A stretch of 64,000 nucleotides of DNA from Marinobacter daepoensis DSM 16072 (GCF_000421165.1 NZ_ATWI01000008.1:248001-312000); one strand, 5' to 3'. Counted from the stretch's first letter, positions 26,789 through 36,822 are shown. Notes: generated by a model from the letters alone, not told the origin. Numbers and translations: made by a program.

Positions 26789-27523
26789 TCAGGTGCCGAT
26801 ATCTCCCCAGAGCCATTGGCACAGAGCGAGGGCGGCAACCGGAGCGGTTTCGGTGCGAAGCACACGAGGGCCCAGGGCGACTGGTAGAAAACCATTGGAT
26901 TCGGCCAGGACGATTTCCTCGGCGGTCAGGCCACCTTCAGGGCCGATCATCAGGGCGACGCTGGTGGGTGTGCTGAGGTTGTTCAGCGAGTGTTCGGTGC
27001 GGTGGTGCAGCACAAGGCGTACGTCGCAGGCCTGGGCGTGTTCCAGCCACTGCGGGACGGTCATCACCGGCCTTATCTCTGGTACACGGGCACGGCCACA
27101 TTGCTCTGCGGCGCTGATGGCGATCTGCTGCCAGTGCCGCAGGCGTTTGTCTTCCCGGTCGCCTTTGAGCCTCACGTCGCAGCGCTCGGTGGTCAGTGGG
27201 ATGATGTCGGTCACGCCCATTTCCACAGCCTTCTGGACGGCATAGTCCATCCGGTCGCCTTTGGACAGCGTCTGTGCCAGCACCACACGCAGGGGGGATT
27301 CTGTCGTGTTGGTGACCGCTTCAGTAACGTCCACCTGAACCTGCTTTTTACCCGCTTCTGTGATGACGGCGCGGTAGTCCTGCCCATCGCCATTGAAAAT
27401 CCGCAGTTCCTGGCCTGCCTGCATGCGAAGTACGCGGCCAACGTGGTTAGCGGCGTTGTCGTCGAGTTGGCACTGGCTGCCGACAGCCAGTGGGCTGTCG
27501 GTGTAGATACGTGGAATTCTCAT
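26789..27523 (-). CDS. rsmE: 16S rRNA (uracil-1498-N3)-methyltransferase RsmE
   Basis: The 244-residue SPOUT-class enzyme methylates U1498 of 16S rRNA using SAM. I start at the ATG at 27523, giving the classic N-terminus MRIPRIYTD; the longer frame runs into bioA. The N-terminal PUA-like part contains HVGRVLRMQAGQELRIFNGDG. The C-terminal knot has the SAM loop LMIGPEGGLTAEEI and ALGPRVLRTETAPVAAL. It begins 10 bases after the bioA stop, so the two are cotranscribed. Confidence 0.94.
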   Translation of the reverse strand: MRIPRIYTDSPLAVGSQCQLDDNAANHVGRVLRMQAGQELRIFNGDGQDYRAVITEAGKKQVQVDVTEAVTNTTESPLRVVLAQTLSKGDRMDYAVQKAVEMGVTDIIPLTTERCDVRLKGDREDKRLRHWQQIAISAAEQCGRARVPEIRPVMTVPQWLEHAQACDVRLVLHHRTEHSLNNLSTPTSVALMIGPEGGLTAEEIVLAESNGFLPVALGPRVLRTETAPVAALALCQWLWGDIGT

Positions 27524-27533
27524 GCCGGGGTTC

Positions 27534-28883
27534 TCAGTCCTTGACCGCGATTTCAATGCCTTCGGTGGCCACCTGGGCCAGATGGCGGATCTGTTCTTCA
27601 GTGATCACGTAGGGCGGCATGAAATACAGCACGTTGCCAAGGGGGCGTAACAGGGCCTGCCGGGTCAGTGAATGCTTATAGACTTTGATGCCCCGGCGTT
27701 CCTGCCAGGGAAAGGGGGTCTTGCTGGCTTTGTCCTTGACCATTTCAATGGCGAGGGTCATGCCATGCTGGCGGATGTCGCCCACGTTCGGGTGATCCGC
27801 CAGGTGAGCGACAGACTCTGCCATACAGCGGGACAGCTGTCGGTTATTCGCAATGACGTTTTCGTCCCGGAAGATGTCCAGTGTCGCCAGTGCCACCGCG
27901 CAACCGATCGGGTTGCCTGTGTAGCTGTGGCTGTGCAGGAAGGCTCGCAGGGTTTCGTAGTCGTCGTAGAAAGCGTTATAGACATTGTCGGTGGTCAGCA
28001 CCACCGACAGCGGAAGATAGCCGGCCGTCAGTCCTTTGGACAGGCACATGAAATCCGGGGTGATGCCGGATTGTTCACAGGCAAACAGGGTGCCGGTGCG
28101 GCCAAAGCCCACGGCAATTTCGTCCGCAATCAGGTGCACACCGTAACGGTCGCAGGCTTCCCGCAGTTTGGTGTGGTAGATCGGGTGGTGCATACGCATG
28201 CCACCGGCGCACTGGATCAACGGCTCCACCACCACGGCGCAGATTTCGTCGTGTTTCTCCGCCAGCAGTTTGTCCATGGCCTCGAACTGGCGCAGGGCGT
28301 AGGCTTCGTCGGTTTCACCGGCTTCTTTGTTGAACGCATCCGGTGAGGGGGCGGTCAGGACTTCCATCAGCAGTGGCTGGTAGGTGTCTTTGTAAAGGGC
28401 GACATCACCCAGAGCCAGGGCGCCCAGAGTCTCACCGTGGTAACTGTTGCTGAGGTTGACGAAGTTTTTCTTGCCGGGTTTGTCGTGGTTCTTCCAGTAG
28501 TGATAGCTCATCTTAAGAGCTGCCTCGATGGCTGACGATCCGTTGTCGGCGTAGAAGCATTTGTTCAGGCCTTTCGGGGTCACCTCAATCAGCCGTTCTG
28601 AGAGGTTGACCACCGGTTCGTGGCTGAATCCGGCCAGAATGACGTGCTCCAGTTGCCCGATCTGTTCCTGAATGGCGGAGTTGATGCGCGGGTTGGCGTG
28701 GCCAAACAGGTTAACCCACCAGGAGCTGACCGCATCAATATAGCGATTGCCTTCGAAGTCCTCTAGCCAGACGCCTTCACCCCGTTTGATGGGGATCAGG
28801 GGCAGGGATTCGTGATCTTTCATCTGGGTGCACGGATGCCACACGGATTTGAGATCCCGTGCGACCAGATCGGCATTGCGCAT
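27534..28883 (-). CDS. bioA: Adenosylmethionine-8-amino-7-oxononanoate aminotransferase BioA
   Basis: BioA is the PLP enzyme of biotin synthesis that uses SAM as amino donor to make 7,8-diaminopelargonate. The 449-residue protein has the class III aminotransferase marks: SSWWVNLFGHANP near 49-61, YADNGSSAIEAALKM, LIADEIAVGFGRTG (PLP ring Asp) and the Schiff-base lysine in CLSKGLTAGYLPLS. AGGAG precedes the ATG. The other bio genes are not in the window. rsmE follows as the second gene of the unit. Confidence 0.94.
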   Translation of the reverse strand: MRNADLVARDLKSVWHPCTQMKDHESLPLIPIKRGEGVWLEDFEGNRYIDAVSSWWVNLFGHANPRINSAIQEQIGQLEHVILAGFSHEPVVNLSERLIEVTPKGLNKCFYADNGSSAIEAALKMSYHYWKNHDKPGKKNFVNLSNSYHGETLGALALGDVALYKDTYQPLLMEVLTAPSPDAFNKEAGETDEAYALRQFEAMDKLLAEKHDEICAVVVEPLIQCAGGMRMHHPIYHTKLREACDRYGVHLIADEIAVGFGRTGTLFACEQSGITPDFMCLSKGLTAGYLPLSVVLTTDNVYNAFYDDYETLRAFLHSHSYTGNPIGCAVALATLDIFRDENVIANNRQLSRCMAESVAHLADHPNVGDIRQHGMTLAIEMVKDKASKTPFPWQERRGIKVYKHSLTRQALLRPLGNVLYFMPPYVITEEQIRHLAQVATEGIEIAVKD

Positions 28884-29080
28884 TGTAGTCTCCTGTCAGC
28901 TCCCGGGCCGTTTTCGGTTCGTTAAAACCCTCCCATGATACTTGCCAGAGCGGCGGCTTAACAGCATCAGAGTGTGAACTGATCGGTCTGGCTCGCTTGC
29001 CCGGGTGGCTCGCTTTCCCGGCCAATGTTGCAAGGCACTGCGACCGCAACAATAAACGCAAGACTGACTCGGAGGTAAGA

Positions 29081-29569
29081 ATGGAACTCAATCTTGAGCA
29101 CCCCTATGAACGGGGGCTTGAACACGTCATTGAACACTTTTTCAGCGAAGAGCACATTCGTCGCAAAAATGAAGAACTGGGGTCGCGAAACGTTCGTGTG
29201 GCCGAGCTGCACCGGGATGAGTTGTCGGGGAAGCTGGTGATCGAACGGGAAATGACAGCGTCGGCGCCGGTCCCCGGAGTGTTGTCGGGGTTTCATCGGG
29301 AGTGGAACCAGGTGCGTCAGGAAGAGCACTGGTTCCGGAAGGATGACGGTGAGTGGCACTGCGAGTTCCGGGTTCGGATAGACGGCGTGCCGGCCAGAAT
29401 CAAGGGCGCCATGCGTCTGCAGGGTAACGGCGATCGCTGCATCAACTATGTGACGCTGTCGGTGTTGTGTGATGTGCCGTTTCTTGGGCGGAAGATTGCG
29501 AAGTTTCTGGCGGATGACTCTCGCGCCAAGATAGAGCGCGAGTATACCGTCATCCGCCAGTTGCTCTAA
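29081..29569 (+). CDS. DUF2505-type START-like protein
   Basis: The 162-residue protein starts at the ATG at 29081 behind a perfect GGAGG; the longer frame from 28997 has no ribosome site. The alternating beta pattern and the C-terminal helix (GRKIAKFLADDSRAKIEREYTVIRQLL) fit the DUF2505/START-like fold (SRPBCC superfamily), which binds hydrophobic ligands. No catalytic motif is evident. It is monocistronic, divergent from bioA and convergent with the ABC ATPase gene. Confidence 0.75.
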   Translation: MELNLEHPYERGLEHVIEHFFSEEHIRRKNEELGSRNVRVAELHRDELSGKLVIEREMTASAPVPGVLSGFHREWNQVRQEEHWFRKDDGEWHCEFRVRIDGVPARIKGAMRLQGNGDRCINYVTLSVLCDVPFLGRKIAKFLADDSRAKIEREYTVIRQLL

Positions 29570-29578
29570 CGGTTTCTG

Positions 29579-30325
29579 TCAGTGGGCCAGTACCCGGGAG
29601 AGGAACGCCTGGGTGCGTTCGTTCTGAGGGTTATCGAAGACATCGTCCGGCTTGCCTTCTTCGACAATCTGGCCTTCATGGATGTAGATCACCCGGTCCG
29701 CCACTTCGCGGGCAAACCCCATTTCATGGGTGACGACCATCATGGTCATGCCTTCTTTCGCCAGTTCCCGCATGACATCCAGCACCTCTCCGATCATCTC
29801 CGGGTCAAGTGCCGAGGTGGGTTCATCGAACAGCATCAGTCTTGGCTCCATGGCCAGGGCTCTGGCAATGGCGACACGCTGTTGCTGCCCGCCGGATAGC
29901 TGGCTCGGGTATTTATCGGCCTGGCTGCCGATGCCTACCCGTTCCAGTAACCGGTCGGCGGTGGCGTTCGCCACAACCTGAGCGGTTCTCTTCACCCGGG
30001 TGGGTGCCAGAGTGATGTTGTTCTTGACCGTCAGGTGCGGGAACAGATTGAACTGCTGGAACACCATCCCCACTTCCTTGCGGATTTCAGCCAGGTTTTT
30101 CTGGTTGCCACCTCTGGGCGCCAGGGGATGATTGTCGACTTCAAGCGTGCCGGATTCGAATTCTTCCAGGCCGTTTACGCAGCGAATCAGGGTGGACTTG
30201 CCGGAACCACTGGCTCCGATGATCACCACCACTTCGCCTTGCTCTACCGTCAGGTCGATGTTTTTCAGGACATGCAGCTTGCCGAAGTACTTGTTCATGC
30301 CCTTCATTTTTACGATTTGTGTCAT
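29579..30325 (-). CDS. Polar amino acid ABC transporter ATPase (GlnQ-like)
   Basis: The 248-residue ATPase has Walker [10 protein letters not shown] at 37-45, the Q-loop, signature LSGGQQQR, Walker B LMLFDEP and a switch His in [16 protein letters not shown]. This order and length are typical of the GlnQ/HisP family. I choose the ATG at 30325 (GGAG nine bases upstream); an upstream ATG at 30367 would run into the permease gene. It is the last gene of a binding protein-permease-ATPase operon read on the minus strand. Confidence 0.92.
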   Translation of the reverse strand: MTQIVKMKGMNKYFGKLHVLKNIDLTVEQGEVVVIIGASGSGKSTLIRCVNGLEEFESGTLEVDNHPLAPRGGNQKNLAEIRKEVGMVFQQFNLFPHLTVKNNITLAPTRVKRTAQVVANATADRLLERVGIGSQADKYPSQLSGGQQQRVAIARALAMEPRLMLFDEPTSALDPEMIGEVLDVMRELAKEGMTMMVVTHEMGFAREVADRVIYIHEGQIVEEGKPDDVFDNPQNERTQAFLSRVLAH

Positions 30326-30338
30326 GGTTCGGGCTCCT

Positions 30339-31010
30339 TCAGGCAGATGCAACGCCGCGGCGTTCAAGCAGCCGCAGTATCAGGGACAGGGACAGCGTAA
30401 TCGCCAGATACATGAGCGCAACCACGAAGTAGACTTCAAAGGCCGTAAAGGTATTGGCAATGTAGACCTGGCCCTGGCGCACCAGTTCGCCGACGCCAAT
30501 CACTGAGAACAGCGAGGTGTCCTTGATGCTCACAATCGCCTGATTGCCCAGGGGCGGAATCATACGACGGAAGGCCTGGGGCCAGATGATCGTCCAGAAG
30601 GTCTGGGGACGCGACAGCCCCAGTGACAGACCGGCTTCGGTCTGGCCCTTGTCGATCGACTGAACGCCGCCACGGACGACTTCGGATATATAAGCACCTG
30701 AGTTCAGGGCGATGGCCGCAATACCGGCCGTCAGTGGGTCTATCGGGCCGCCAATGAGGTCGGGCAGGCCGTAAAAGATAAACAGCACCTGCACCAGAAT
30801 GGGGGTGCCGCGAAAGATCTCGATATAGGCCGTGGCCGGCCAGCGCAGGGCACGGCTTTTGTTGATGCTGAGCAGACCAAACACAATGCCCAGAACGAAT
30901 CCGATGGCGAGGCCACCGAAGGAAATCATCAGAGTATAAGGAATACCCTTGGCCAGATAGGGAATGGAGTTGATGGCCGCCTGCCAGTCAAACTGAAACT
31001 GGAATTCCAC
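30339..31010 (-). CDS. Polar amino acid ABC transporter permease
   Basis: The permease (223 residues from GTG at 31010, GGAG nine bases upstream; 237 from the ATG at 31052, which also has GGAG) belongs to the HisM/GlnP family. It has about five hydrophobic segments, the early [20 protein letters not shown] stretch and the EAA loop with [31 protein letters not shown]. The shorter start gives the usual family N-terminus. It lies between the binding protein and the ATPase. A single permease gene implies a homodimer. Confidence 0.9.
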   Translation of the reverse strand: MEFQFQFDWQAAINSIPYLAKGIPYTLMISFGGLAIGFVLGIVFGLLSINKSRALRWPATAYIEIFRGTPILVQVLFIFYGLPDLIGGPIDPLTAGIAAIALNSGAYISEVVRGGVQSIDKGQTEAGLSLGLSRPQTFWTIIWPQAFRRMIPPLGNQAIVSIKDTSLFSVIGVGELVRQGQVYIANTFTAFEVYFVVALMYLAITLSLSLILRLLERRGVASA

Positions 31011-31081
31011 AGTGTGTGTCTCCGTTGGGTTGGGAGGAATCGGCCGGGGCATTGTGTGCTCCGGCCGGTTCGCGTGGAGGG

Positions 31082-31840
31082 TTACTTGCTCTCAGGCATG
31101 GGGCCGAACCATTTCTCGTAAATGGTTTTGTAGGTACCGTCTTCTTTCATGTCTGCCAATGCCTCGTTGACCGGGCCAACCCATTGGCTGCCGTTCTTCA
31201 GGGCGATGCCGTACTGTTGGCCTTCATACAGGGGGCCAACGGTTTTGACACGGCCTTTGCCTTTTGTGCTGGCGAAGTAGCCCACATTGGGGGCATCGTA
31301 GAAAACCGCATCGACCGCACCAGACATCAGTGCCATGTACATGTCTGAGCTGCCGGGGTAGGGCGTCACACCATCATTATCGTCCAGACTTTGCATCAGG
31401 AAGTCGTAACTGGTGCTGCCGATTTTGGTGCCGATCTTCATGCCTTCGAGGTCGGGCATTTCGTCAACACCGTCGTTGTTCTGGCTGATCAGAATGCGCA
31501 GGCCGGAATCATAGTAAGGGTCGGAAAAGTCGACGATCTCTTCGCGTTCGTCGGTGATGGTGATGCCTGCGATGGCAATATCCACGTTACCGGTTTGCAG
31601 GGCAGGGATAATGCCGTTGAAGTCCATGGTGTTCAGGTCGATTTCAAAGCCGGCGCGTTCTGCGACTTCTCGGATGATTTCCATGTCGAAACCGATCATT
31701 TCGCCGGTTTCCTGGTCCATCATTTCGAATGGGACGAAGCTGGGGTCGGTAACGACACGCAGGGTTTCCGCACTTGCGGAAGTTGCAGCAACAGACAATG
31801 CCAGACCTGCGCCCAGGGTTTTCAGCCAATTCGTGCTCAT
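31082..31840 (-). CDS. Periplasmic amino acid-binding protein of ABC transporter
   Basis: The 252-residue protein has a Sec signal peptide cleaved after ASA-24. The mature protein has the family 3 solute-binding motifs: LRVVTDPSFVPFEMMD, GFDMEIIREVAERAGF and NVDIAIAGITITDERE. It is acidic in charge. It begins the operon with the permease and ATPase. The ligand is a polar or acidic amino acid (glutamine/glutamate family by resemblance); this is not fixed by sequence. Confidence 0.92.
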   Translation of the reverse strand: MSTNWLKTLGAGLALSVAATSASAETLRVVTDPSFVPFEMMDQETGEMIGFDMEIIREVAERAGFEIDLNTMDFNGIIPALQTGNVDIAIAGITITDEREEIVDFSDPYYDSGLRILISQNNDGVDEMPDLEGMKIGTKIGSTSYDFLMQSLDDNDGVTPYPGSSDMYMALMSGAVDAVFYDAPNVGYFASTKGKGRVKTVGPLYEGQQYGIALKNGSQWVGPVNEALADMKEDGTYKTIYEKWFGPMPESK

Positions 31841-32001
31841 GCTTTCTCCTTTCTGTTTTTATGCTCCGTTTACCCGGTAAGGCAGCCGTGAAAGCACTCT
31901 TTGTAACGGTGCATCACGTAGAGCGTTAATGGGGATGCATCGGAGACAGTTTAGACTATGAAGAAAGGATTTGCAGGAAATCAGATGGTTATGGACGGGC
32001 G

Positions 32002-32027
32002 AGAGGGGCCGGAGCCCCCCTCTTTTT
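32002..32027 (+). terminator. Hairpin with T-run between metF and the ABC operon
   Basis: AGAGGGG (32002-32008) pairs with CCCCTCT (32017-32023), followed by a T-run to 32027, so it reads as an intrinsic terminator on the plus strand. No plus-strand gene ends here; on the minus strand it follows metF but lacks the T-run. It may be bidirectional or may stop antisense transcription. Confidence 0.5.
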
Positions 32028-32043
32028 CGGCCGGGGACGGACG

Positions 32044-32913
32044 TCAGAAGGCGATCTTTTCCCGGTCGCTGATGCCCAGGTTCTTCCAGATGGAAAGGCT
32101 GGGTTCCGCCTGGTTCAGGGTGTAAAAATGCAACCCCGGAGCCCCGGCTTTCAGCAGTGTTTCGCACATGTTGGTGACCACTTCCTCACCGAACTTGCGG
32201 ATGCTGACGGTGTCGTCCCCGTAAGCTTCCAGCTGTTTGCGAATCCAGCGGGGAATTTCTGCGCCACACATGTCGGAGAACCGCACCAGGCTGGAGAAAT
32301 TGACGATGGGCATGATGCCCGGCACCACCGGAATGGTCACGCCCATCTGTTCCAGACGCTCAATGAAGTAGAAGTAACTGTCGGCATTGAAAAAGTACTG
32401 AGTGATGGCGCTGTTGGCACCCGCCTGTACTTTTCGTGCGAAGTTCTTCAGATCTTCCTCGGCATTGCGGGCCTGGGGGTGGAACTCCGGGTAGGCAGCC
32501 ACTTCCAGAGCGAAGTGGTCCCCGCTGTGTTCCCGGATAAAGGCCACCAGTTCGTTGGCGTAGCGCAGTTCGCCAGAGGCTCCCATACCGGAGGGCAGGT
32601 CGCCACGCAGGGCGACGATCCGGTTGATGCCGTTTTCTTTATAGACGTCCAGCAGTTCGCCGATTTCTTCCCGGGTTCCTCCCACGCAGGACAGGTGAGG
32701 GGCCGTGGAAATGCCTTGCTTGTGCAGGTTTACCACGGTTTCAATGGTGCGGTCCCGGGTGGAGCCGCCGGCCCCGAAAGTCACGGAAAAGAAGTCCGGA
32801 TTCATCTCGGCGAGCTGGTTGCGTACCGTTTGCAGCTTTTCTTTCCCCTGATCGGTCTTCGGAGGAAAGAATTCGAAGCTGAAGCGACGTTTGAATTGCT
32901 TCTGGGATTCCAT
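32044..32913 (-). CDS. metF: Methylenetetrahydrofolate reductase MetF
   Basis: MetF is the FAD enzyme that reduces 5,10-methylene-THF to 5-methyl-THF for methionine synthesis. The 289-residue protein has the N-terminal FSFEFFPPKTDQG motif with the catalytic Glu, FFSVTFGAGGSTRDRT, ALRGDLP in the middle and PVVPGIMPI. It begins 12 bases after ahcY and ends the metK-ahcY-metF run, all on one strand and likely under the SahR-like regulator. Confidence 0.94.
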   Translation of the reverse strand: MESQKQFKRRFSFEFFPPKTDQGKEKLQTVRNQLAEMNPDFFSVTFGAGGSTRDRTIETVVNLHKQGISTAPHLSCVGGTREEIGELLDVYKENGINRIVALRGDLPSGMGASGELRYANELVAFIREHSGDHFALEVAAYPEFHPQARNAEEDLKNFARKVQAGANSAITQYFFNADSYFYFIERLEQMGVTIPVVPGIMPIVNFSSLVRFSDMCGAEIPRWIRKQLEAYGDDTVSIRKFGEEVVTNMCETLLKAGAPGLHFYTLNQAEPSLSIWKNLGISDREKIAF

Positions 32914-32925
32914 GTCTGTTTCCGC

Positions 32926-34299
32926 TTAGTACCTGTAGGTTTCCGGCTTGTACGGACCTTCGACCGGTACGCCGATGTATTTGGCCTGATCCGGCGTCAT
33001 TTTGGTGATCACGCCGCCAAAGCCTTCTACCATGGCGCGAGCCACTTCTTCGTCCAGTTGCTTGGGCAGTACCTGAACGTAAACACCTTTGGCCTTGGAT
33101 TCTTCCGGCAGGTCGGCAAACTTACGCTCAAACAGATACATTTGCGCCAGCACCTGGTTGGCGAATGAGCCATCCATGATGCGGGAGGGGTGACCAGTGG
33201 CGTTACCGAGGTTCACCAGGCGGCCTTCCGACAACAGAATCAGGTGATCATTGGCGGCCTTGTCACGGTAAATGACGTGAACCTGCGGTTTCACCTCGTC
33301 CCATTCCCAGTTCTTGCGCATGTAGGCGGTGTCGATTTCGTTGTCGAAGTGGCCAATGTTGCACACTACAGCGCCACTTTTCAGGGCCTTGAGCATGTTG
33401 GCATCGCAGACGTTAACGTTACCGGTGGTGGTCACCAGCAGGTCGGTATTGGCCAGCAGGTCGTTGTTGATGCCCTGTTCGGTGCCGGTGTTGATGCCGT
33501 CAATGTACGGGGAGACCACCTCAAAACCGTCCATGCAGGCTTGCATGGCGCAGATCGGGTCGGCCTCGGTGACCTTCACGATCATGCCTTCCTGGCGCAG
33601 GGACAGGGCGGAGCCTTTGCCCACATCGCCATAGCCGATCACCAGCGCTTTTTTGCCGGACAGCAGATGGTCGGTGGCGCGCTTGATGGCGTCGTTCAGG
33701 CTATGGCGGCAGCCATACTTGTTGTCGTTCTTGGATTTTGTCACCGAGTCGTTCACGTTGATCGCCGGGATTTTCAGGGTGCCGTCACGCAGCATTTCGT
33801 GCAGGCGATGCACGCCGGTGGTGGTTTCTTCGGTGACACCGTGGCACTTGGCAATGATCTGCGGGTACTCTTTGTGCAGCAGTTCGGTCAGATCGCCGCC
33901 ATCGTCCAGAATGATGTTGGGTTCCCAGCCATCAATGTCTGCGCCGACGGTTTTGTGCAGGCACCACTCGTACTCTTCGTCGGTTTCGCCTTTCCAGGCA
34001 AAGACCGGGATGCCGGCAGCGGCGATGGCAGCAGCGGCCTGGTCCTGGGTTGAGAAAATGTTGCACGATGACCAGCGGACGTTGGCGCCGAGTTCGATCA
34101 GGGTTTCGATCAGGACGGCGGTCTGGATGGTCATGTGGATGCAGCCCATGATGTTGGCGCCTTTCAGCGGCTGGTCTGCTTTGTATTTTTCACGCAGGCG
34201 CATGAGCGCGGGCATTTCGCCTTCGGCGATGTTGATTTCCTTGCGGCCCCAGTCGGCGAGGGTGATGTCGCGGACTTTGTAGTCTTCGAAGCTGCTCAT
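32926..34299 (-). CDS. ahcY: S-adenosylhomocysteine hydrolase AhcY
   Basis: AhcY splits S-adenosylhomocysteine into homocysteine and adenosine, clearing the product of SAM-dependent methylation. The 457-residue protein starts at the ATG at 34299 with AGGAG upstream; the longer reading from 34404 has no support. Family words include [22 protein letters not shown], the NAD loop [16 protein letters not shown] and the C-terminal YKPETYRY. It lies between metK and metF. No SAH riboswitch pattern is seen in the 123-base gap upstream. Confidence 0.95.
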   Translation of the reverse strand: MSSFEDYKVRDITLADWGRKEINIAEGEMPALMRLREKYKADQPLKGANIMGCIHMTIQTAVLIETLIELGANVRWSSCNIFSTQDQAAAAIAAAGIPVFAWKGETDEEYEWCLHKTVGADIDGWEPNIILDDGGDLTELLHKEYPQIIAKCHGVTEETTTGVHRLHEMLRDGTLKIPAINVNDSVTKSKNDNKYGCRHSLNDAIKRATDHLLSGKKALVIGYGDVGKGSALSLRQEGMIVKVTEADPICAMQACMDGFEVVSPYIDGINTGTEQGINNDLLANTDLLVTTTGNVNVCDANMLKALKSGAVVCNIGHFDNEIDTAYMRKNWEWDEVKPQVHVIYRDKAANDHLILLSEGRLVNLGNATGHPSRIMDGSFANQVLAQMYLFERKFADLPEESKAKGVYVQVLPKQLDEEVARAMVEGFGGVITKMTPDQAKYIGVPVEGPYKPETYRY

Positions 34300-34367
34300 G
34301 GTGATCTCCTGTTGGTCTTTTCTTGCGGTCCCGGAACGTTGTGAGTACCGCCTGTATGGGTGTGATC

Positions 34368-34402
34368 GGAGTTGGGCTGGGCCAAAATAAAGGCCCAACT
34401 CC
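34368..34402 (-). terminator. Hairpin between metK and ahcY
   Basis: GGAGTTGGGC (34368-34377) pairs perfectly with GCCCAACTCC (34393-34402) around a 15-base loop. Read on the minus strand it lies 20 bases after the metK stop and about 70 bases before ahcY. It may attenuate or process the metK-ahcY transcript. The T-rich stretch is in the loop rather than after the stem, so this is not a standard terminator. Confidence 0.5.
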
Positions 34403-34422
34403 AAGAGTCAGGCCCGGAAGCG

Positions 34423-35613
34423 TCAGATACCTGCAGCGTCTTTCAAAGCCGCAGCACGGTCAGTCTTCTCCCATGGGAACGCGGTGAAGGTCTTGCCGCC
34501 AACCGTCATTTCGTATGGATCACGGCCGAAGTGGCCGTAGGCTGCGGTGGCCCGGTACATCGGGTGCAGCAGGTCCAGCATGTTGGTGATCGCGTACGGG
34601 CGCAGGTCGAAGTGTGCCCGCACCAGGTCGATGATCTTGTCGTCGCTGATCTTGCCTGTGCCGAAGGTATTCAGAGATATGGAGGTCGGTTGGGCGACGC
34701 CGATGGCGTAGGACACCTGAATCTCACATTTCCCGGCCAGGCCAGCGGCCACAATGTTTTTGGCAACATAACGGCCAGCGTAGGCGGCAGAACGGTCAAC
34801 CTTTGAGGGGTCTTTGCCGGAGAAGGCGCCACCACCGTGACGGGCCATGCCGCCATAGGTGTCTACGATGATCTTACGGCCGGTCAGGCCACAGTCGCCC
34901 ACCGGCCCACCGATGACGAACTTGCCGGTCGGGTTAATGTGAAACTGGGTGTCCTTGTGCAGCAGCTCTGCCGGCAGGGTGTGTTTGACCACCAGTTCCA
35001 TCACGGCTTCTTTCAGATCGCTCTGGGAAACATCGGGATCGTGCTGGGTCGACAGAACCACGGCGTCGATGCCAACCACTTTGCCATTCTCATAGCGGCA
35101 GGTGACCTGGCTCTTGGCGTCCGGACGCAGCCACGGCAGCAGGCCGCTTTTGCGGGCCTCAGCCTGGCGCTGAACCAGACGGTGCGAGAAGGTGATCGGA
35201 GCGGGCATCAGCACGTCGGTTTCGTTGCTGGCATAACCGAACATCAGGCCCTGATCGCCAGCGCCCTGATCTTCCGGTTTCTGGCGGTCCACGCCCTGAG
35301 CGATGTCGACCGACTGTTTACCAATGATGTTGATCACACCACAGGTGTCGCCGTCGTAGCCCACTTCAGAGGAGGTGTAGCCAATGTCTTTGATCACTCC
35401 GCGCACCAGTTCTTCCAGGTCGACCCATGCGCTGGTGGTGATTTCGCCACCGACAATGGCGACACCGGTTTTAACCATGGTTTCACAGGCCACGCGGGCG
35501 TGTGGGTCATCGGTCAGGATAGCGTCCAGAACCGCGTCGGAAATCTGATCCGCCAGTTTGTCCGGGTGGCCTTCGGAGACCGATTCGGAAGTAAAGATGT
35601 TGTAGTCAGACAT
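34423..35613 (-). CDS. metK: S-adenosylmethionine synthetase MetK
   Basis: MetK makes SAM from methionine and ATP. The 396-residue protein has [21 protein letters not shown] at the N-terminus (ATP-site His), [12 protein letters not shown], and the [22 protein letters not shown] region. The start is preceded by AGGAG. A SahR-type palindrome lies 108 bases upstream (35721-35740). It starts the metK-ahcY-metF series, although a hairpin separates it from ahcY. Confidence 0.95.
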   Translation of the reverse strand: MSDYNIFTSESVSEGHPDKLADQISDAVLDAILTDDPHARVACETMVKTGVAIVGGEITTSAWVDLEELVRGVIKDIGYTSSEVGYDGDTCGVINIIGKQSVDIAQGVDRQKPEDQGAGDQGLMFGYASNETDVLMPAPITFSHRLVQRQAEARKSGLLPWLRPDAKSQVTCRYENGKVVGIDAVVLSTQHDPDVSQSDLKEAVMELVVKHTLPAELLHKDTQFHINPTGKFVIGGPVGDCGLTGRKIIVDTYGGMARHGGGAFSGKDPSKVDRSAAYAGRYVAKNIVAAGLAGKCEIQVSYAIGVAQPTSISLNTFGTGKISDDKIIDLVRAHFDLRPYAITNMLDLLHPMYRATAAYGHFGRDPYEMTVGGKTFTAFPWEKTDRAAALKDAAGI

Positions 35614-35720
35614 AGGTGTGCTCCTCTTGAGCGATTACTAATTCGTACCGTGTCAGTCCGGTAGGGCTGTCCGGTTGCCTTTTGGTTGTTGTTCGGGCAT
35701 ACGTACTACTACCTACACCC

Positions 35721-35740
35721 ATATCAAAAAGTTTTGATAT
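35721..35740. promoter_or_regulatory. Putative SahR operator upstream of metK
   Basis: ATATCAAAAAGTTTTGATAT has perfect 8-base arms (ATATCAAA/TTTGATAT) with a 4-base spacer. An equal palindrome lies before the neighbouring ArsR-type regulator gene. It resembles the operator I recall for SahR, the SAH-responsive ArsR regulator of the methionine/SAM cycle. Confidence 0.8.
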
Positions 35741-35758
35741 TTGAATTGTGGCGTCGTC

Positions 35759-36760
35759 CTACGCCGCTTCCGTGGTTTTCCAGAACTCCCGGACCTGCAC
35801 CTGAAATCCATTGCGCAGGCCAATAAACAATTGCTCTCCGGCGACCAGCCCGGCATCGCCTGCCCAGGCGGTCAGTTCTTCCGGTTCAAAGCCCAGCCAG
35901 AGGTCTCCGCAGTTTTCCTTGGCCCAGTCCTGATCGTGGCTGCACAGGTCGCTGACGATCAGGCAACCGTGGTTGTTCATCAGAGCGGCTGCATCCAGAA
36001 AGATGTCAGCGGGGCTGGGCACATGGTGCAGCACCATGTTGGCCACAATCAGATCAAAGGCATCACCCCGGGCCAGCAGGGTATCGGTTACGCCTTCAAT
36101 CAGATCGACGTTGTTCAGCCGCTCATCAATGCAGGTGCGGGTTGCCTTGGCCAGCATGTCTTTGCTGTTGTCCAGCGCGACTACGTGCTGAAACAGCTCC
36201 GAGAGTACGGGTAGAAAACCGCCTTCCCCGGGGCCTATTTCCAGCACGCTCTGCCAGGACTGCCGGGCTGCTCGCTTGCGAATCAGCTCTGCAGTGGGCT
36301 CTGCGTAAAGGTCAAAGGCCGCAATCAGTTCCTGCTGTTCCCGGAACTGCTCCGAATGCCGGGAGAAAAAAACCTGTGACTGCTCGGCCCGCTGCACCCG
36401 GACCGCTTCGATTTTTTCCTCAAGATGCCGGGGCAGGGGGACCCGGTCCACGGTCTCGAAGATCTGGCGAATGGCCTGGTCTGTCAGTTTGTCGCTGTCC
36501 AGATTGAGGGGGCGGCGGTAGAAAATCGCGTTGCCTTCTCTCTGGGGCTCCAGCAGCCCGGCTTTATGCATCACCTTAAGGTGATGGCTCATGCCGGACT
36601 GGCGCATGTCGAACATCTGGCTCAGCTCAAGCACGCCAAAGGTATCCCGGCGCAGCACCCGTAAAATCTCCAGCCGAAGCGGGTCCCCGCTCGCCTTGAA
36701 GACCGGGGCCAGAGTGTCCACTGAAGACAGTTCGTTCGCATGTGCATTGAGTGAGGTCAT
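35759..36760 (-). CDS. sahR: SahR-like ArsR-family regulator fused to a methyltransferase domain
   Basis: The 333-residue protein (ATG at 36760; a TTG at 36769 would add three residues; neither has a clear ribosome site) has an N-terminal ArsR winged helix (about 15-90, with FKASGDPLRLEILRVL and MRQSGMSHHLKVM). A C-terminal Rossmann methyltransferase-like domain follows with motif I LEIGPGEGG at about 173-181 and ANMVLHHVPSP later. This fusion matches SahR-type regulators that sense S-adenosylhomocysteine; the methyltransferase fold probably binds SAH. Identical-architecture palindromes before this gene and before metK support control of metK-ahcY-metF and of itself. Confidence 0.85.
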   Translation of the reverse strand: MTSLNAHANELSSVDTLAPVFKASGDPLRLEILRVLRRDTFGVLELSQMFDMRQSGMSHHLKVMHKAGLLEPQREGNAIFYRRPLNLDSDKLTDQAIRQIFETVDRVPLPRHLEEKIEAVRVQRAEQSQVFFSRHSEQFREQQELIAAFDLYAEPTAELIRKRAARQSWQSVLEIGPGEGGFLPVLSELFQHVVALDNSKDMLAKATRTCIDERLNNVDLIEGVTDTLLARGDAFDLIVANMVLHHVPSPADIFLDAAALMNNHGCLIVSDLCSHDQDWAKENCGDLWLGFEPEELTAWAGDAGLVAGEQLFIGLRNGFQVQVREFWKTTEAA

Positions 36761-36802
36761 GGTTGGCAAGTTTAGGGACGTTCGGTTGGTTGTTCAATAG
36801 CC

Positions 36803-36822
36803 ATATCAAAATTTTTTGATAT
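36803..36822. promoter_or_regulatory. Putative SahR operator upstream of sahR
   Basis: ATATCAAAATTTTTTGATAT has the same 8-4-8 design and identical arms as the metK-side site. It lies 42 bases before the sahR start and 174 bases before the divergent tkt, so autoregulation is likely and an effect on tkt is possible. Confidence 0.8.

Noticed and set aside
34300..34422. SAH riboswitch upstream of ahcY
   Set aside because: SAH riboswitches are found before ahcY in some proteobacteria, but the minus-strand leader here lacks the conserved core; it only holds a simple hairpin. Control by the SahR-like regulator is the better explanation.
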